From positions 104,409-168,408 of the forward strand of contig CAMPDV010000905.1 in assembly GCA_946699065.1 (NCBI GenBank): a DNA stretch of 64,000 bases, in the 5' to 3' direction. Below are positions 24,413-36,180 of this stretch, piece after piece (within the stretch, counting starts at the first letter, position 1; each line of letters begins with the position of its first letter). A program made the translations under genes and the position numbers. The notes beneath the pieces were generated by a model. The model was given only the letters and a program-made list of their open reading frames with translations, made no database searches and had not been told where the DNA came from. This DNA is from Loxodes magnus (lineage: Eukaryota; Ciliophora; Karyorelictea; Loxodida; Loxodidae).

Positions 24413-25381
24413 TCAACTCGAAACTCTCCACTTTCTAATCGTACTGTCAAGTCCTCCAGATACCAACCATTTATTATCAACGCTCAATACTATAGAATAT
24501 ATTTACGATCTATGTCCTTATAAAGTCTATATACACTCACCCTTATCAAAGCTCCAGATCTTGATTGTATTATCAATTGAACCAGAAAAGATAACACTTG
24601 AATCAACACTTAACTGAATACTTGATACATAACTTGAGTGACCTTAAAGAGTACGAATACACTAACCAGAAGAGAAGTCCCATATCTTAATAGTATTGCC
24701 CCAAGAACCAGATATTATATACCTATTATCCTTAGACAGTATTACCGATAAAACAGAATCATAATAGCCAATAATATTTCGCACAAGCTGACCAGTCTAG
24801 AAATCCCAGATCTTTATAGTTGGATCATCAGATCCCGATATAATATATCTAGAGTCATAAGAGATTACTACCGAGTAAACTACATTAGTATGCCCAGACA
24901 AAGTTCTTTGGAGAACACCATTGTGGAAATTTCAGATCTTTATGGAGTAATCACCAGATCCTGATATAATATAGCTAGAGTCCGGGGAGATTGCTACCGA
25001 GTAAACTGAGGAAGTATGCCCCGTTATAGTTCTTATGAGAGAACCAGTCTATAAGTTTCAGATCTTTATCGTGTTATCGAAAGATCCCGATACAATATAG
25101 CTTGAGTTTGGTGAGATTACTACCGAGTAAACAGCAGAAGTGTGTCCTGTTATAGTTCTTATGAGGGAACCTGTCAGGAAATTCCAAATCTTTATCGAAT
25201 TTTCAGGAGTTCCTGAACCTGATACAATTCAATTCAGGTCACTTGATATAGATACCGAGCAAACAGAAGAAGTGTGACCAGTAATGACTTAGTCTAAAAA
25301 ATATTAAAGAAATACCTTTACTTTGGTCATAACTGATCTTGTTTATTAACTTTTAGTAGCATAAGTTTGGCAGAATTTCAT
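24413..25381 (-). CDS. Seven-bladed WD40 propeller protein, copy 2
   Basis: Same length (969 bases), start context (MKF, then MTKVKVF) and TGA stop (24413-24415) as copy 1. All seven blades are present. Blade Trp codons again alternate between TGG and TGA, and TAG stands where a Gln precedes TGD-type turns. It differs from copy 1 mainly in the first two blades and near blade 5, where a codon for Tyr replaces Ser in the GH loop. The last three to four blades are almost base-for-base those of copy 1. No internal frameshift was found. Cellular role unknown. Confidence 0.86.
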
Positions 25382-26692
25382 ACTTAAAATGAAGTAGAGA
25401 TATTTTCCCTAGGATGTGGTTTCTCGCTCTTAAGAGTTTTCTTAAAAAAATACTTTTAGTAAATTGCTTTTCTTTTTTCTCCATTTATTTTTTCTCCATT
25501 TTAATTTTTATAACTTACTTCAATAACTATTTAATTAAATTAAATCAATGAATTTTACTTACTTAATTTCAATACAATTAAACTAATAAATTATTTATTA
25601 AGCATACTTATAAATATCTTATTTCTTAAACATTGATTTTTCTATTTTTGTCTTAAAACAAGACGAGATATTAAACTAATAGTGTACAAACTTTTACAAT
25701 TTTAATTATTTTATATCTTTTTACTTTTAAATAAAAGGATAAACTATTATATCAAAAGTTTATAACGAAGAATTATATCCTATTATAATAACTTTAATAT
25801 AAATTTATTAGTTACTACTTATTTGTGCTTTAAATCAAAGACTTTTAATAAGAAAACCTTATTTCGTTGTAGACTAATTTAAATGATAAATAAAATATTA
25901 CCATTTTTTTAAAACTACTGTTATTAATTATTACTTTTCACTTATATTTAATCAAAAAAAATGATTACTTTAAGCTTTTTACTAATTAAAAAAATGAAAT
26001 AAAGTAAGTTTCTTATTAATTAGTTTGAATAAATATTAAAAAATATCAAATTACTTAAAAAAAAGTATTTTTAGAATTTATAAGATAGTGTCTTTTATTT
26101 ATCCACTTTCTTACTACTATTTCATTAAAACTTTTTATTTATAAAGGTCTCTCTTATAATAATAAACTAATATAATTTATTACTTATAATGTTGATTCTA
26201 AGTAAGTTATATAAGTGCAATAAATACATTTAGATAACTTTCTCTTTTTATAGCAAACTATTATTTATTATTTATGTTATTTTTGCAATTATCATTTCTA
26301 ATTAATAATACCTAAATTATTCTAGATTATTTAAAGATAAAAACTTAATTCTATTATTCTATACAAATCTATAATATATTGCTAACACTATTAATACTCT
26401 CTTTCTTAAAATAACTTGTTTGCTATTAAGAAAATTATAAGCTTTTTTAAGAAAGAAAGTATATTTTAAATATATTCTATTATTATTTTCTGAATTAATT
26501 GAAAGATTAAACTTAACATAATATGCTTATTTGTAATAAGTATGAGATAATATAAGTATTATATTATCAAATATAAGCTATTTAGAACTAATCTAATAGA
26601 TTATTATTTACTCTTAATACATTTTATTAGTCTACTATTATTCTATATCTTTCTGTTCCTAATCAGTTATACTTCATGTTTTGCTTTATAGC
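25382..26692. other. AT-rich flank of WD40 cassette 2, no gene seen
   Basis: Matches 14128-15640 with scattered differences. Around 26225 it lacks roughly 200 bases present in cassette 1. Shared sequence stops near 26690, where an unrelated LINE fragment begins. Confidence 0.55.
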
Positions 26693-27010
26693 ACATCATA
26701 ATTTGCAAATTCTGCAATATTGGAGTATAAGACGAAACTCATATCATAAGTGCATGCAAATAATATATGGAAAAAAGAGAAAGATGTAAATCTTAATTGT
26801 ACAACATTTACCTAAATAACAGGTTAGACTTAATAGATCTACCAAACTTTGAACTAATACACATATATGAGGCAGTTACAAATTAGATTACTGAATACGT
26901 AATAAATAAGAAAGACTGAGGTAATAAATAGACTTGATAGTAAAAGATTACATTAAAGAAATATTAAAAAAAGGAAGAAAAGATACATTGAAATAATTTT
27001 ATCATAATAA
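26693..27010 (+). pseudogene. C-terminal fragment of a second LINE family (zinc finger)
   Basis: From 26704 the plus strand reads CKFCNIGVQDETHIISACK, a CX2CX8HX4C finger of the type found at the C-terminus of LINE pol proteins, followed by a charged tail (YMEKRERCKSQLYNIYLN). TAA stands for Gln and TGA for Trp (KKDWGN). It is not a copy of the LINE at 16-22 kb, whose finger is spaced differently. Everything upstream of the finger is missing, as expected of 5'-truncated LINE insertions. Confidence 0.6.
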
Positions 27011-29385
27011 AAAGTAATTGGCAAATATTTTTTGGGATTTAATGAACATACATTATTATATAATGAATCAACTAAACAAAGAAAATAGAAACTAAGCAAG
27101 GGAGAGCAAGAGGAATTTTAGAGGAAAGTTGAATTTAATCTAAGATAAGTGTAAAAAAGATTAACGGATAGTGAAAATGAATTAAGAACTCAAATTTAGC
27201 TCTAAAGAATTTTTAAATTAATTAATTATATTATGCTTAGTTAAAAGCCAAGCATAAGCTAAAATTATTATCTTATTTTAACCACTTATCTTTATTTAAA
27301 TTGTATTAGATTGCATTATCTCATTTATATTACTCAGATACTCACATCAGTTAACATTATAAAATCAATCAACTAAACTAAAATTAAATTTCTAATTATT
27401 TTAATCAATCTATTTAAAACTAAAATTAAGTCTCTAACAACTAAAAACAGGCTTCCTTATATAATAACTATAAACTAAACCTTTAAAAATTACTTATTAC
27501 ACTAAATTTACTATTTCTCTTAATATTAAGCCTTTAGCTTTAACTCACTTTACATTTCTTTAACTAAGACTAACAATTTATTCTATTAATAAGCTATTTT
27601 ACTATATAATTAAGGATCTCATTTTTAATCATACTAGGTGTTGCTGTTAAACAATAAAATTAAAGCTAGTTAAACATTATTCAAGATAAGGCTAACAGGG
27701 ATAATATGATAAAAGCTAATGAAAATCTATAATCTAATAAAATAATAACTTTATTAAATCAACCAAAATAAATTAAACCTAGAAATTTTATAACTAAATA
27801 AATTATATTTAAGTTAAAGCTGGAATTTTATATTGCAATTTTGATGAAAATTACCTTCAAAAGCTGAAAAATTATTGCCTAAAACAATTTTAGGAAAGAT
27901 AAATAAAATAAAACAAAAGATAAAATGAGAGAAACAACAATAATAAAAAGATAAATTTAAGAAAAAAACTGAGATGCTATAAAATTAAAAGAAGGCCTAA
28001 ATATATAGATAAAGCTATTTTGTGTAATTTTTCAGCTAGATATCAGCGGTAAAAGAAAAAGAAATATAATGCATGCTGAATATAAACATAACTATGAAAA
28101 GAAAATTAGAAAAAAAATTGAATAACCATGAATTCAAGCAATGCTTATTTCTAATGAGTAGAATTAACATTCGATATATCACTGTAGAAATTCGAGCAAA
28201 ACTTAAAAGAACAAGAATTATATCTCTAATTGCGATTTATAAAAATGTTATGATAATTTTGAGTACGTTCTTTGGCTTATTTAACCCTTTAGAGTTTTTT
28301 CAAACCTAAAGTTTAATTTATTTTTTTGCCTTTATTTATTCTAGCAAAATCAATTGCATATTTTTTTATTTCTTAGTGTTTCTCAATTAAATTTATACCT
28401 TTTCATAGCTCTTCTATTTCTTAACTTTATATTTTTTGCATTAAAAAATTCCATCAACTGAGAAATATAATATCTAAGAATAAATCTTAGGATATTAATT
28501 AGAAGATCAATGAAGACTAATTTATATAAACAGGCTATTATCTTTTAGTACCTATAGGAATTAGCTTATTTTCTTAAATTTCCTTAATAATTAATCTTCC
28601 TCTGATTTATTATAAATTTTGCTTTCTTTATTAAAACTTTCTTCAATTGATGAACTAATTAGTCTTATTATCTTACTAATTAAGATTCTAATTAGCTTTA
28701 TGCTTCTAATTTTTCTAAATTTACAAATGCTTACTCTTTTATTATTTATGCATCTTGCAATATAGATTATCTTTCATATTATTATATTTTTTATATAGTT
28801 CCGTCTTTTATAAATTTTACTTCTCACCTAATCTCCAATGAGATATTTCTATAGGAATGTTTAGCTGTATAGGTAAATATTCAGGTTATTTTTTTTAATT
28901 GTAGTCTTCGGCTATCTATGTTCTGTTTACTTAAAAAGCTTAAATTACTTTATTAATTTTTAATAACTTAAGACTTAACTGTAATGAAGAGTTATTAATG
29001 AACTTTTTTTTGGCTCTATTTTAATAAATAAACACTTATATTTTATTAATTTTTAAATTAAATTAATTAAAAAAAAGAAAAGCTAATCCTTAATTTATTG
29101 AAGCAAGTAAATAATTATCAACTTAATAAAACTTACTAAGCGATTGTATTAGCTGTAGAGACTAAATTTTATTATAGATTAGTTATAGAATCAGCTAAAC
29201 CTTCTATTTTTGTGATACTATTCATAAACAAGTTGTGAACAGTTAGCTTGCAAGATTGAGGAAGAGACTTAAATCTTAATAGAATAATATAAACATTAGA
29301 AGTAAGAAATGAAGACTAAGGTAAGAACACTTTAATACATTAATATGTATAATTATAACTTAATAATAATAAAACTTAAAGATGT
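27011..29385. other. AT-rich DNA, no firm gene
   Basis: Repeated at 57036-59410. A 78-codon standard-code frame at 28073-28309 survives in both copies, but the two other frames read equally plausibly under the alternative code (for example NYISNCDLQKCYDNFEY), so no product is assigned. A possible GT-AG intron (gtaagaac near 29320 to ag near 29391) precedes the coding-like stretch that follows. Confidence 0.4.
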
Positions 29386-29760
29386 GAATTTCAAGCTCCA
29401 CTTAAAATTCTTAAATGGTATCATGCTGAGATATCAATTATTAAAAATACTAGGACTAACTTAAAGAGACAATTTTTAAGCAGAAAAGAATATTCCAAAT
29501 AAGATGTTTAGAAGCATTGAAGTTAATTGAAGAGATTAGTTGAAAGTTGTAATTTAAGATCAAGGATTTTATAGAAGTCAATTCTCGATTGGCTGGAAAA
29601 TCATGAACTCCAAAAAACAAAAATAACTAAAAGGGAATAGAAGTGGAAAAAGGAAGAGTTTAGGAACAAGTTAAAGATATGAAATAATGATTTAAGCCTT
29701 TAAGTGAACTTGATTCATCTAATAATTTTAACATTCATTAGATTATTTAGATTAAGAACA
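29386..29760 (+). CDS. Putative charged coiled-coil coding stretch, unknown protein (partial)
   Basis: I do not recognise this protein. One plus-strand frame reads as a charged helical protein (CEFQAPLKILKWYHAEI, then ESCNLRSRILQKSILDWLE), with one TGA at a Trp-compatible position. G+C is higher than in neighbouring spacer. The second copy (59411 onward) has a 1-base loss after NLKRQF that moves the frame, so one copy is damaged or miscalled. No start or stop can be fixed; it may be an exon joined to the stretch downstream. An open frame counts for little in this code, so confidence is low. Confidence 0.35.
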
Positions 29761-29860
29761 TTAGTTTGCTTGGTTATCTTTTAATAATATTTAAATTTTA
29801 ATCTTTTAGCTATAAAGCATTAGAGCAAAATCATAATATCATCTTATTTAAAAATAAGGA

Positions 29861-30870
29861 ATGGATTAAAATAATAATAATAAGACTCAATTTTAGATAA
29901 AGAGAATTAGTATAATTTAAGAATAAGAAAAATAATAATAGTAGTAGAAGACTTCTTAACTAAAAGTATTTCTATTAATATATTAATTGAATATCTTTAA
30001 TTTAATATAAATCTTTATTAAATAAAAGAAAGCTTCCTATTTCATTTAAATTAAACAAATAAAAGACTTAACTGGGAGCAATAAATGTTTTAATACCTTC
30101 TAAACTTCACTAAAATCTTAACCCCATATAAACTGACTGAAAAATTATCCAAAAATAAGGATTTGAGACTTAGCAAATAAATAAGAATAACAATTATAAT
30201 TTGCTAATAAGAAATTTTAAGTCATAAATCAAAAAGAAATTAATAGACATCAAAAATAAAATATTTAGACTTTAAGGCTTAATGAAGCTATTGGAAATTA
30301 TTTCTATTTGAAAAAGAAAAGGGATTAATTAGGCAGAATAAGAGTAAAAAACTACAAAAAATACCTGCTAAAATAAAATTTAAGAAGTATGAAATAAAAA
30401 AATAGGAAATATTATAATCAGTTTGAATTCTGAATTTGAGAATTCAGAAAAATCTTCACAAAATAAAGAAATGCCTCATTAATTCATTACAAAAGTGGCA
30501 AAAATAACGAAGCAAGATAATTTTAGACCATAGAATGAGCTACAGCCTTCAGTTCAATAAATGGGAAGTGAAAAAATAGAATTTAGAGGAAGTTCTTTAA
30601 TAATAGAATAAGAAAAAATTTAGGAAATAAGACTCAATTAAAAACATCTAAAAATCGAAATCAACCTAGAAAGCCAATTTTTATTTCTTCTAATAAAATT
30701 TTGTTATCATGTACTAATAGAAAGGAACTGAGGAATTTTTAACAATGATTTCACAAAATTATTAAAGATATCTTAAGCTAAATTAGGAGATTATAAAACT
30801 AGTCTTTGAATTTTGAAGAGAGATAGAGAATTAATAATAAATAACATAATACAAGTCTTTAAGTTAACTA
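29861..30870 (+). CDS. Putative hypothetical protein, frame-shifted (partial)
   Basis: Unrecognised. A start at 29861 gives MDQNNNNKTQFQIKRIS, then a helical, basic protein (for example YLDFKAQWSYWKLFLFEKEK near 30260). In the last third another frame looks best (for example MPHQFITKVAKITKQDNFRP near 30475). Copy II at 59890 has an extra T near 59945 that joins the start frame to the following one, and a compensating pair of A-run differences near 60480 and 60525. The composition and the paired indels hint at a real gene, but the frame changes between copies could equally be consensus errors in homopolymers. No domain, signal peptide or membrane segment is evident. Confidence 0.35.
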
Positions 30871-31775
30871 TATTTAAATTATTATTCTTAGCATTCTTTA
30901 AAATATAAACTATATCAATAATAAATAAAGAAGTACTAACTAATATATAGATATTAATGCTTTTAATTATAAGGAAATGTATATATCTAAAATAATAAAG
31001 TATTATAAACTAAATAAAGGAAATTAATAATACAAATTAAAGTTAAAAATAATAGCATTAGTAAGCTTATATAAGTAATTTAACTAAGGCTATATAACTA
31101 ATATTAAGAAGCTTAGTATTTTAAAAGTAACTAATAAATTAATTATTCCTTTCTTAAGTTAATCTTAATCAATAGGTATCTTATACTATTACTATATTTA
31201 TTAACCTTCTATTTATTTTTAATATTAAGCAATATTTCCACTTAAAGAATTAAATTAATTACATTAGCTGAAAATTATCTTAAAATATTAGAAAAATACA
31301 AAAAATTTGAAAAGAAAACAAGCAAGCTACTGAGCTTGATACACATCTAGAATAAATGAATAAAAGAAATATAGATCTAATCACTAATATAGCAAACTAT
31401 GGTAAATTTATTTACCTCAAGTATTTAAATAGCGTCTTTATTTTGGATATAATATTGAATATTAGAATCTATAAGTTAAAACTTAATTATTTATAGTTCA
31501 TATAACTAATAATTAAAATATAATTAAGCTAGACTTATAAGCTTAAAATAGCAAAAAGAAACTTTGAGCATTAAAACTAGAGTGGGGTTATTATTTATAA
31601 AGAACTAAAGTTTTCTTTTATTTTAAGATTATTTTTTATATTAAATATAGTAGCTTAACTAAATCACTTTAATTATTTTTTAACTTTAACTTTAACTCTT
31701 TAAAAGCTTTAGATGTAATCTAGCTTAATAACTTTTTTAATTTAAGTTAATCTTAAAATTTTAAAACCAAATAAA
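30871..31775. other. AT-rich spacer, no gene seen
   Basis: AT-rich DNA between two putative coding stretches; nothing recognisable. Repeated at about 60900-61803. Confidence 0.45.
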
Positions 31776-32366
31776 ATGGAAAATATTCAGCCAAAACTAA
31801 AAAACACTTATCTATATCAAAAATAAAGACTAGCAAATATTTAGAAAATAAAGAAGAGATGAAAGATGAATCTTTCTATTTAAAATAATCAAATTGATAG
31901 AAGATTCTTATTCTATAGCACATTTGATTCTTTTGCTCTGAAAAAATACTAGGAGAGTTTTATCTGCGTAAAAACATCTATAGCTAAAATAGAAAGAAGA
32001 AATCAAGACAAGTCTTTATCGTATCTACTTCTGGTTAATCAAGAATAAAATTACCTTTTAATCCTAAAAAGAATATTCTTAAAAGCACGACATTTACAGT
32101 ATTCAGAGCGTGAAAAAAAATGGATTCTGAACTACCTTTCAATCAAAAATAAGTATGGAAAAAAGATGATATGGTCCGAATATTCTAATTCGAGCAGAAC
32201 TATTTCAATGACCTAAAGTATCTTTAAATAAATATTAGAAAAGAAGATTTTCTTTTTAACAAGTTCGATTTCAAATGTTCTTAATTCCTCACTAGTGATT
32301 CAGCTTAAAAAGATTATTTTAACATAAAAATTTTAATTTTTGTTATATCGAATATCTCCCTAATGA
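31776..32366 (+). CDS. Putative basic protein with Myb/SANT-like Trp spacing
   Basis: The frame runs 196 codons from ATG 31776 (MENIQPKLKNTYLYQ) to a TGA at 32364-32366. Near the middle, SEREKKWILNYLS and KKMIWSEYSNSSRTI place two Trp and a Phe about 17 residues apart, which resembles Myb/SANT helices, but the match is only by eye. One internal TGA reads as Trp (KKRWKMN). Compared with copy II (61804), this copy differs by a 1-base loss and a 1-base gain about 80 bases apart, changing roughly 26 residues in between; the copy II version of that part is more basic and looks more natural. Function unknown; a DNA-binding role would be a guess. Confidence 0.42.
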
Positions 32367-34116
32367 TTATTATTCTAAGTTGTTCTATTTTACTAGATAT
32401 TACTTATTATTTATTTTTTACGCTGTTGCTCAGCTTGTACTGGAAGAAATAGGATTTTAGATAAGGTTTTTAAGTATTCCAAATTTTTTCTTTAAAAATA
32501 GAATATTTTATTTGTTTATTAAATAAGAACTCTTTTTACCTTAAAATTTAACTTACGTTCTTCATTTTCACCTTAAACTTTAACTTACATGATAGTGTAA
32601 TAAAAGTGTTTTCTATAGTTGTAAAAAGATTCTATTTTTATCAATGTTTTGATTCTAAGAATGAAATGAATTGTTTGCTTCTAAAATTATACTTCCTTAG
32701 TAATTCTTCATCATTTATATTATAAGCCCAAGAATCAGGCTACATAGGTCTCTAAATCTCTGAATTTGGTAGAACATCTCGCTAACTTGTTTTTCCATGC
32801 TATATTATTTCATTCCAATTTTACGTATTTGAGATATAGTCATTTTTTGTAATAAATTCTGAAGTATCTATTTAAAAGTTTTATTAATGATTATATAAAT
32901 CACTTAATTGAATTGTAGAAGTAGATTAATATAGTTTTAAAGGTTTTAACATTTGCTAAACTATAATTTGCTATTACTTCTTCGGAAAGTCTGATATTCT
33001 AGATTAAGCGTCTAATTTCCTTTAATTTTATCGTTCATGATCATATATAAAATAAAGATACTGAATATTCAATGTACTATAAGCATCTTATAATTTTTAA
33101 TTATTTTATTTTAACTTTTGTAGTTCTTAAGAAAAATTATCAAGTTAATGCTAAGTTATATCAGTTATAGTTCATAAGAAGTTGTTTCAATGTTTGCTTC
33201 AGTTTAAACTACCTTGCTAAATATTTCAATACTTAAATATTAGGTACAATATCAATTTTTTCAACTTTCACTTGTTTTTAGCAGAGTTCTACTTAAACTT
33301 ATTTATCACTACATCTATTTTAATAGTTTCAGTATTCCTCAGGTTTGTTTCATAAATATAAAAATTCTTTATCAAGATTTTAATTAAGAATTTCAAGATA
33401 TTAGATTTGCTAATGCATTTCAACAATTCTTGAGTTACAATAACTTAATTCATTTTATTATGATTGAAATTAGGAAGTTAGACTATTTATATAAATTTGA
33501 GCTTCCTACTTATAATTAAACATCATTTCTTCTTAATATATTAAATATCCTGTTTGATTATTTAGCTTAATATGCAATCAAGACTATTTTTTTATACTTG
33601 CCTAATAACTTTAAGAAAAACAATTATTAATAAATTCCAATTCTTATATCTGGACAGATGAGAGCTCTGTTTAAGTAAAGTTGAGATTTTATATTATTAA
33701 CTATTTCTTGTTTTGTACATATTTAAGATGAAATTATTTATTTAATATAAATTTAAAATTTTCTTATATTAAATATTTATCTTTAGCTTATAAAAATTAA
33801 GTTCAGTTTATAGATTATTTTGCAATTTTGTTTATAAACATGTCTTATTATACCATTTTACCTATTTATTAGGAAATTAACTTTATTTATCATTTTTTTA
33901 GAACATTTATTTGCTCTGGTCGAATTAAACTTGGTTATTCGCTTAAATCTAAAATAATTGTTTTCAAAGATATACATCTATCAGAGATATTAAATTTAAG
34001 AAATTACATTTTAAGTAAACGAAGTTATTTAACTTTTTTTCTTCTGGGTACAAAGCTCAGTTTTTACAACGCGATACAAACGATATAAATGTTTTACGAA
34101 TGAAACCTTTATTAAA
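32367..34116. other. AT-rich DNA, no gene seen
   Basis: AT-rich with a small tandem repeat near 32540-32595 (cctta-aa-tttaacttac units, two copies). Nothing else recognisable. Repeated at 62394-64000. Confidence 0.5.
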
Positions 34117-34330
34117 ATGGATCTCTGTAAACCTTAAGATGAAGTTATAAATCTAATCATTAACAAAAATTTTCTTAGTAAATATAAAAAAGTTTAATTA
34201 GATGAATAGTAAAAGTTCTACTATGATTTTAGTACGGTCTATAAAAAACTGCCTAAGCTTGTCTCATAAATAAAGATCTTTTCAGATAAAAAAAAATCGC
34301 TTAAGAAATAATCAGAAATTTAAAAATTTT
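34117..34330 (+). CDS. Putative small Lys/Gln-rich coding stretch
   Basis: Unrecognised. From ATG 34117 the frame reads MDLCKPQDEVINLIINKNF and continues with a charged helical sequence (for example FSTVYKKLPKLVSQIKI). The start region has more G+C than the surroundings. There is no second copy in the window to test it, and no stop can be chosen, so the end is approximate. Confidence 0.3.
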
Positions 34331-34723
34331 CAATTTTTTTAATGTAATTTTAAACTTTTTTAAAAATTAAAAGAATAAAAATTTTATTTTTTTAAACAAA
34401 TAAATACATTATTTTCACAATATTTTTATGTAATAAAAAACGTATTAATATTTATAAATAATAAGAAAAGTATTCTTTAAACAAACAATTACAAATGTTT
34501 AACAAAATCTTAAATATGGAATAACAAAAAAGTTTATTTTAGTTTATTTATTTATAAATCTTTTTCCAATTTTTATAAAATTTGAAAAACATATTTAAAA
34601 TGAGAAATTTTTTAAATTTAAAGAAGAATAATAATAATTTTAATTTTAATTAAATTATTTTTAATGATTAAAGAAATCTTATTAAGCAATAATTATAAAA
34701 AATAAATTATAATTTATGACTGA

Positions 34724-34972
34724 CAGAAAGAATTTATATTACTGAGAGAGGATCTATTTATCAAATTAAAGAGACAAGCGCCAAAAGAATAGTAGCAAGG
34801 TAGATGGATGAAAGATGGAGAGAGAAGAGAAGTACAAGATTTAAGACAAGAAAAAATAGAAATGAAACAATAAACTTTTCTTTTTATTCACCAGACTATT
34901 CTGGTTGGAAAGAGGGAAATTGGTGAAAATCCAAGAAGACCTCTAAACAATTTTATCCTTTATTATTATAAA
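34724..34972 (+). CDS. Putative coding stretch, unknown protein (partial)
   Basis: Unrecognised. One plus-strand frame reads YITERGSIYQIKETSAK, then RQMDERWREKRSTRF and FYSPDYSGWKEGNWWKS, with a natural-looking mix of residues and locally raised G+C. A second frame is also plausible, so even the frame is uncertain. It lies about 120 bases from the GC-rich module and could be part of that element or an exon of a host gene. Confidence 0.28.
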
Positions 34973-35084
34973 CTTAAAATAATGAATGAAAAATAGTGCA
35001 AAAGACTTGTTTTATATGACTAAACTATTAAATTAAATTAAAATTTAGTTAAAAATTTTAATTAATTTCAACTAAAAAAATTTT

Positions 35085-35366
35085 TGGACCGGAAACTCTT
35101 TTCCGATTGTACGATCCGACACTCTCTTTTTATGGAATAACGGGGATATCCTGTTGTGCTCCAGGCACAGCTGCTAGGGAGCTCCATCGCTATAAGCAGC
35201 CAGGCTTCAAGCCCCTACCAAGAGCGGATAATCTCAAAGACAGTGTTCCCTTCAGAAAATGACTCTGACCAGGGACTTTCTCAGCGACAGGAAAGGAACT
35301 TGTTCCTAGCCATAAAACCAGAAAGTGTTGTCACGAAGGTCATTCTCAGCTCCCACCATCTTTTCA
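35085..35366 (-). pseudogene. GC-rich, Trp-rich coding-like module, copy B, downstream of ORF1-B
   Basis: On the minus strand this module begins with ATG at 35359 (aaaagATGGTGGGAGCTG), right after the ORF1-B gene and a short AT-rich spacer. Its G+C is strikingly higher than its surroundings. It matches 9722-10016 closely, including GGATATCC and the stretch around AGAGTCATT. As protein it is Trp-rich in all the frames that align (DYPLLVGAWSL, SPWSESFSEGN), and indels shift the frame between the copies. It could be a small second gene of the element or a conserved RNA structure; I cannot decide from two copies. Confidence 0.5.
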
Positions 35367-36180
35367 ATTATTAAATTAAAAATTTTAAGGTTAATGGAGT
35401 GTTCCCTTAAAAGATCCATAATCCCCTGTATTACCTTTTACAGGGTCTCGGACTCCCCGGTGTCTCCACCCAAGTTCACTTCCGAGCTTTCCGAACGGTC
35501 TTGGAGTTATCTTCTTACGTCATAATTAACCGTCCGAGGAAGGATAAAACATGGTCAATTAATTTCAAATCTTTTTTCTAATTTCCTTATTTCCCTAGCA
35601 TCTTCTTCAAAGATGATATTGACTGCCACATATGTAGCACTTTTTTTGAAGTATTTTTCTTAAGTCATGGGTTGTTCTTCTATTATCATTGAATCTTGAT
35701 TTTTTTATGGCTATTAACTCTCTAATTTCTCTAACCTTTGCTTAATTTCTTTAACTTACTAAAAGGCATTTTCATATTTTTAAAAGTCTATTCCCGTTTA
35801 TTAATCTAGTCTAACAATATCGCATTCTATTTCTTGAATCTGTTATTAATATCCTATTTTGTAACAAATTCAGTGTGTGGCTTCTCATCGTTCACATTAT
35901 TTTATAAATCTTGTTATAAACTGATAACATAATGCTCGAGATTCTCGACTTTATCAGTGTAGTCGAAAATAATCTCCACGAGTTATTCCTTGTCTAAATT
36001 CATTAGTTGATTAAATATATGCCTCTTTTTAGGAATTTTTGCAGGTAGTTATTTTTATTCTGATATTTAGCAATATTTTTTCTTTTAAATCTTAGTTAGT
36101 GTTTGTTAATTTTAGAAAGATTGATCAGTAGTTCTACGAGTAATCTTTTCGATAAGAAAACCTTTCTTCCAACTCTCCAT
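35367..36180 (-). pseudogene. ORF1-like (gag-like) CCHC protein, copy B
   Basis: Starts at 36180 with MESWKKGFLIEKITRR, followed by a coiled-coil-like middle (IIFDYTDKVENLEHYVIS) that matches copy A closely. The knuckle CYICGSQYHLWRRC is intact near 35590-35635, with its Trp written TGA. The tail YPSSDGQLWRKKITPRPFGK again matches copy A, with TGA as Trp. At least one 1-base loss before the knuckle breaks the frame. A TGA at 35364-35366 is the likely stop. Unlike copy A, this copy continues directly into the GC-rich module, so it shows the original order of the element. No RT is attached. Confidence 0.72.

Larger units (their letters stand above)
10300..33971 (+). repeat. Large segmental duplication, copy I
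   Basis: This segment recurs from about 40.35 kb to the window end at an offset near 30.03 kb. Anchors include the LINE start (16482 versus 46508), the LINE hairpin (22394 versus 52419), the ORF1-C start (22785 versus 52810) and the distal anchor ggttattcgcttaaat (33933 versus 63961). Agreement is near-perfect from 16.3 to 34 kb and visibly lower from 10.3 to 16.3 kb. The left edge lies close to the LINE insertion at 40.35 kb in copy II; the right edge is outside the window for copy II. Confidence 0.9.

Noticed and set aside
28073..28309. 78-codon frame conserved in both duplicates (also 58098-58334)
   Set aside because: Conserved only because the segment is duplicated; the other two frames look equally plausible under the alternative code, so no product can be assigned.
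35150..35260. tRNA-like T-arm in the GC-rich module (ggcttcaagcc)
   Set aside because: No matching acceptor, D or anticodon arms could be formed around it, and the second copy does not keep the pairing.
35156..35525. Two plus-strand standard-code frames over the ORF1-B/GC-rich module
   Set aside because: They are antisense to the conserved minus-strand reading that matches copies A and C.
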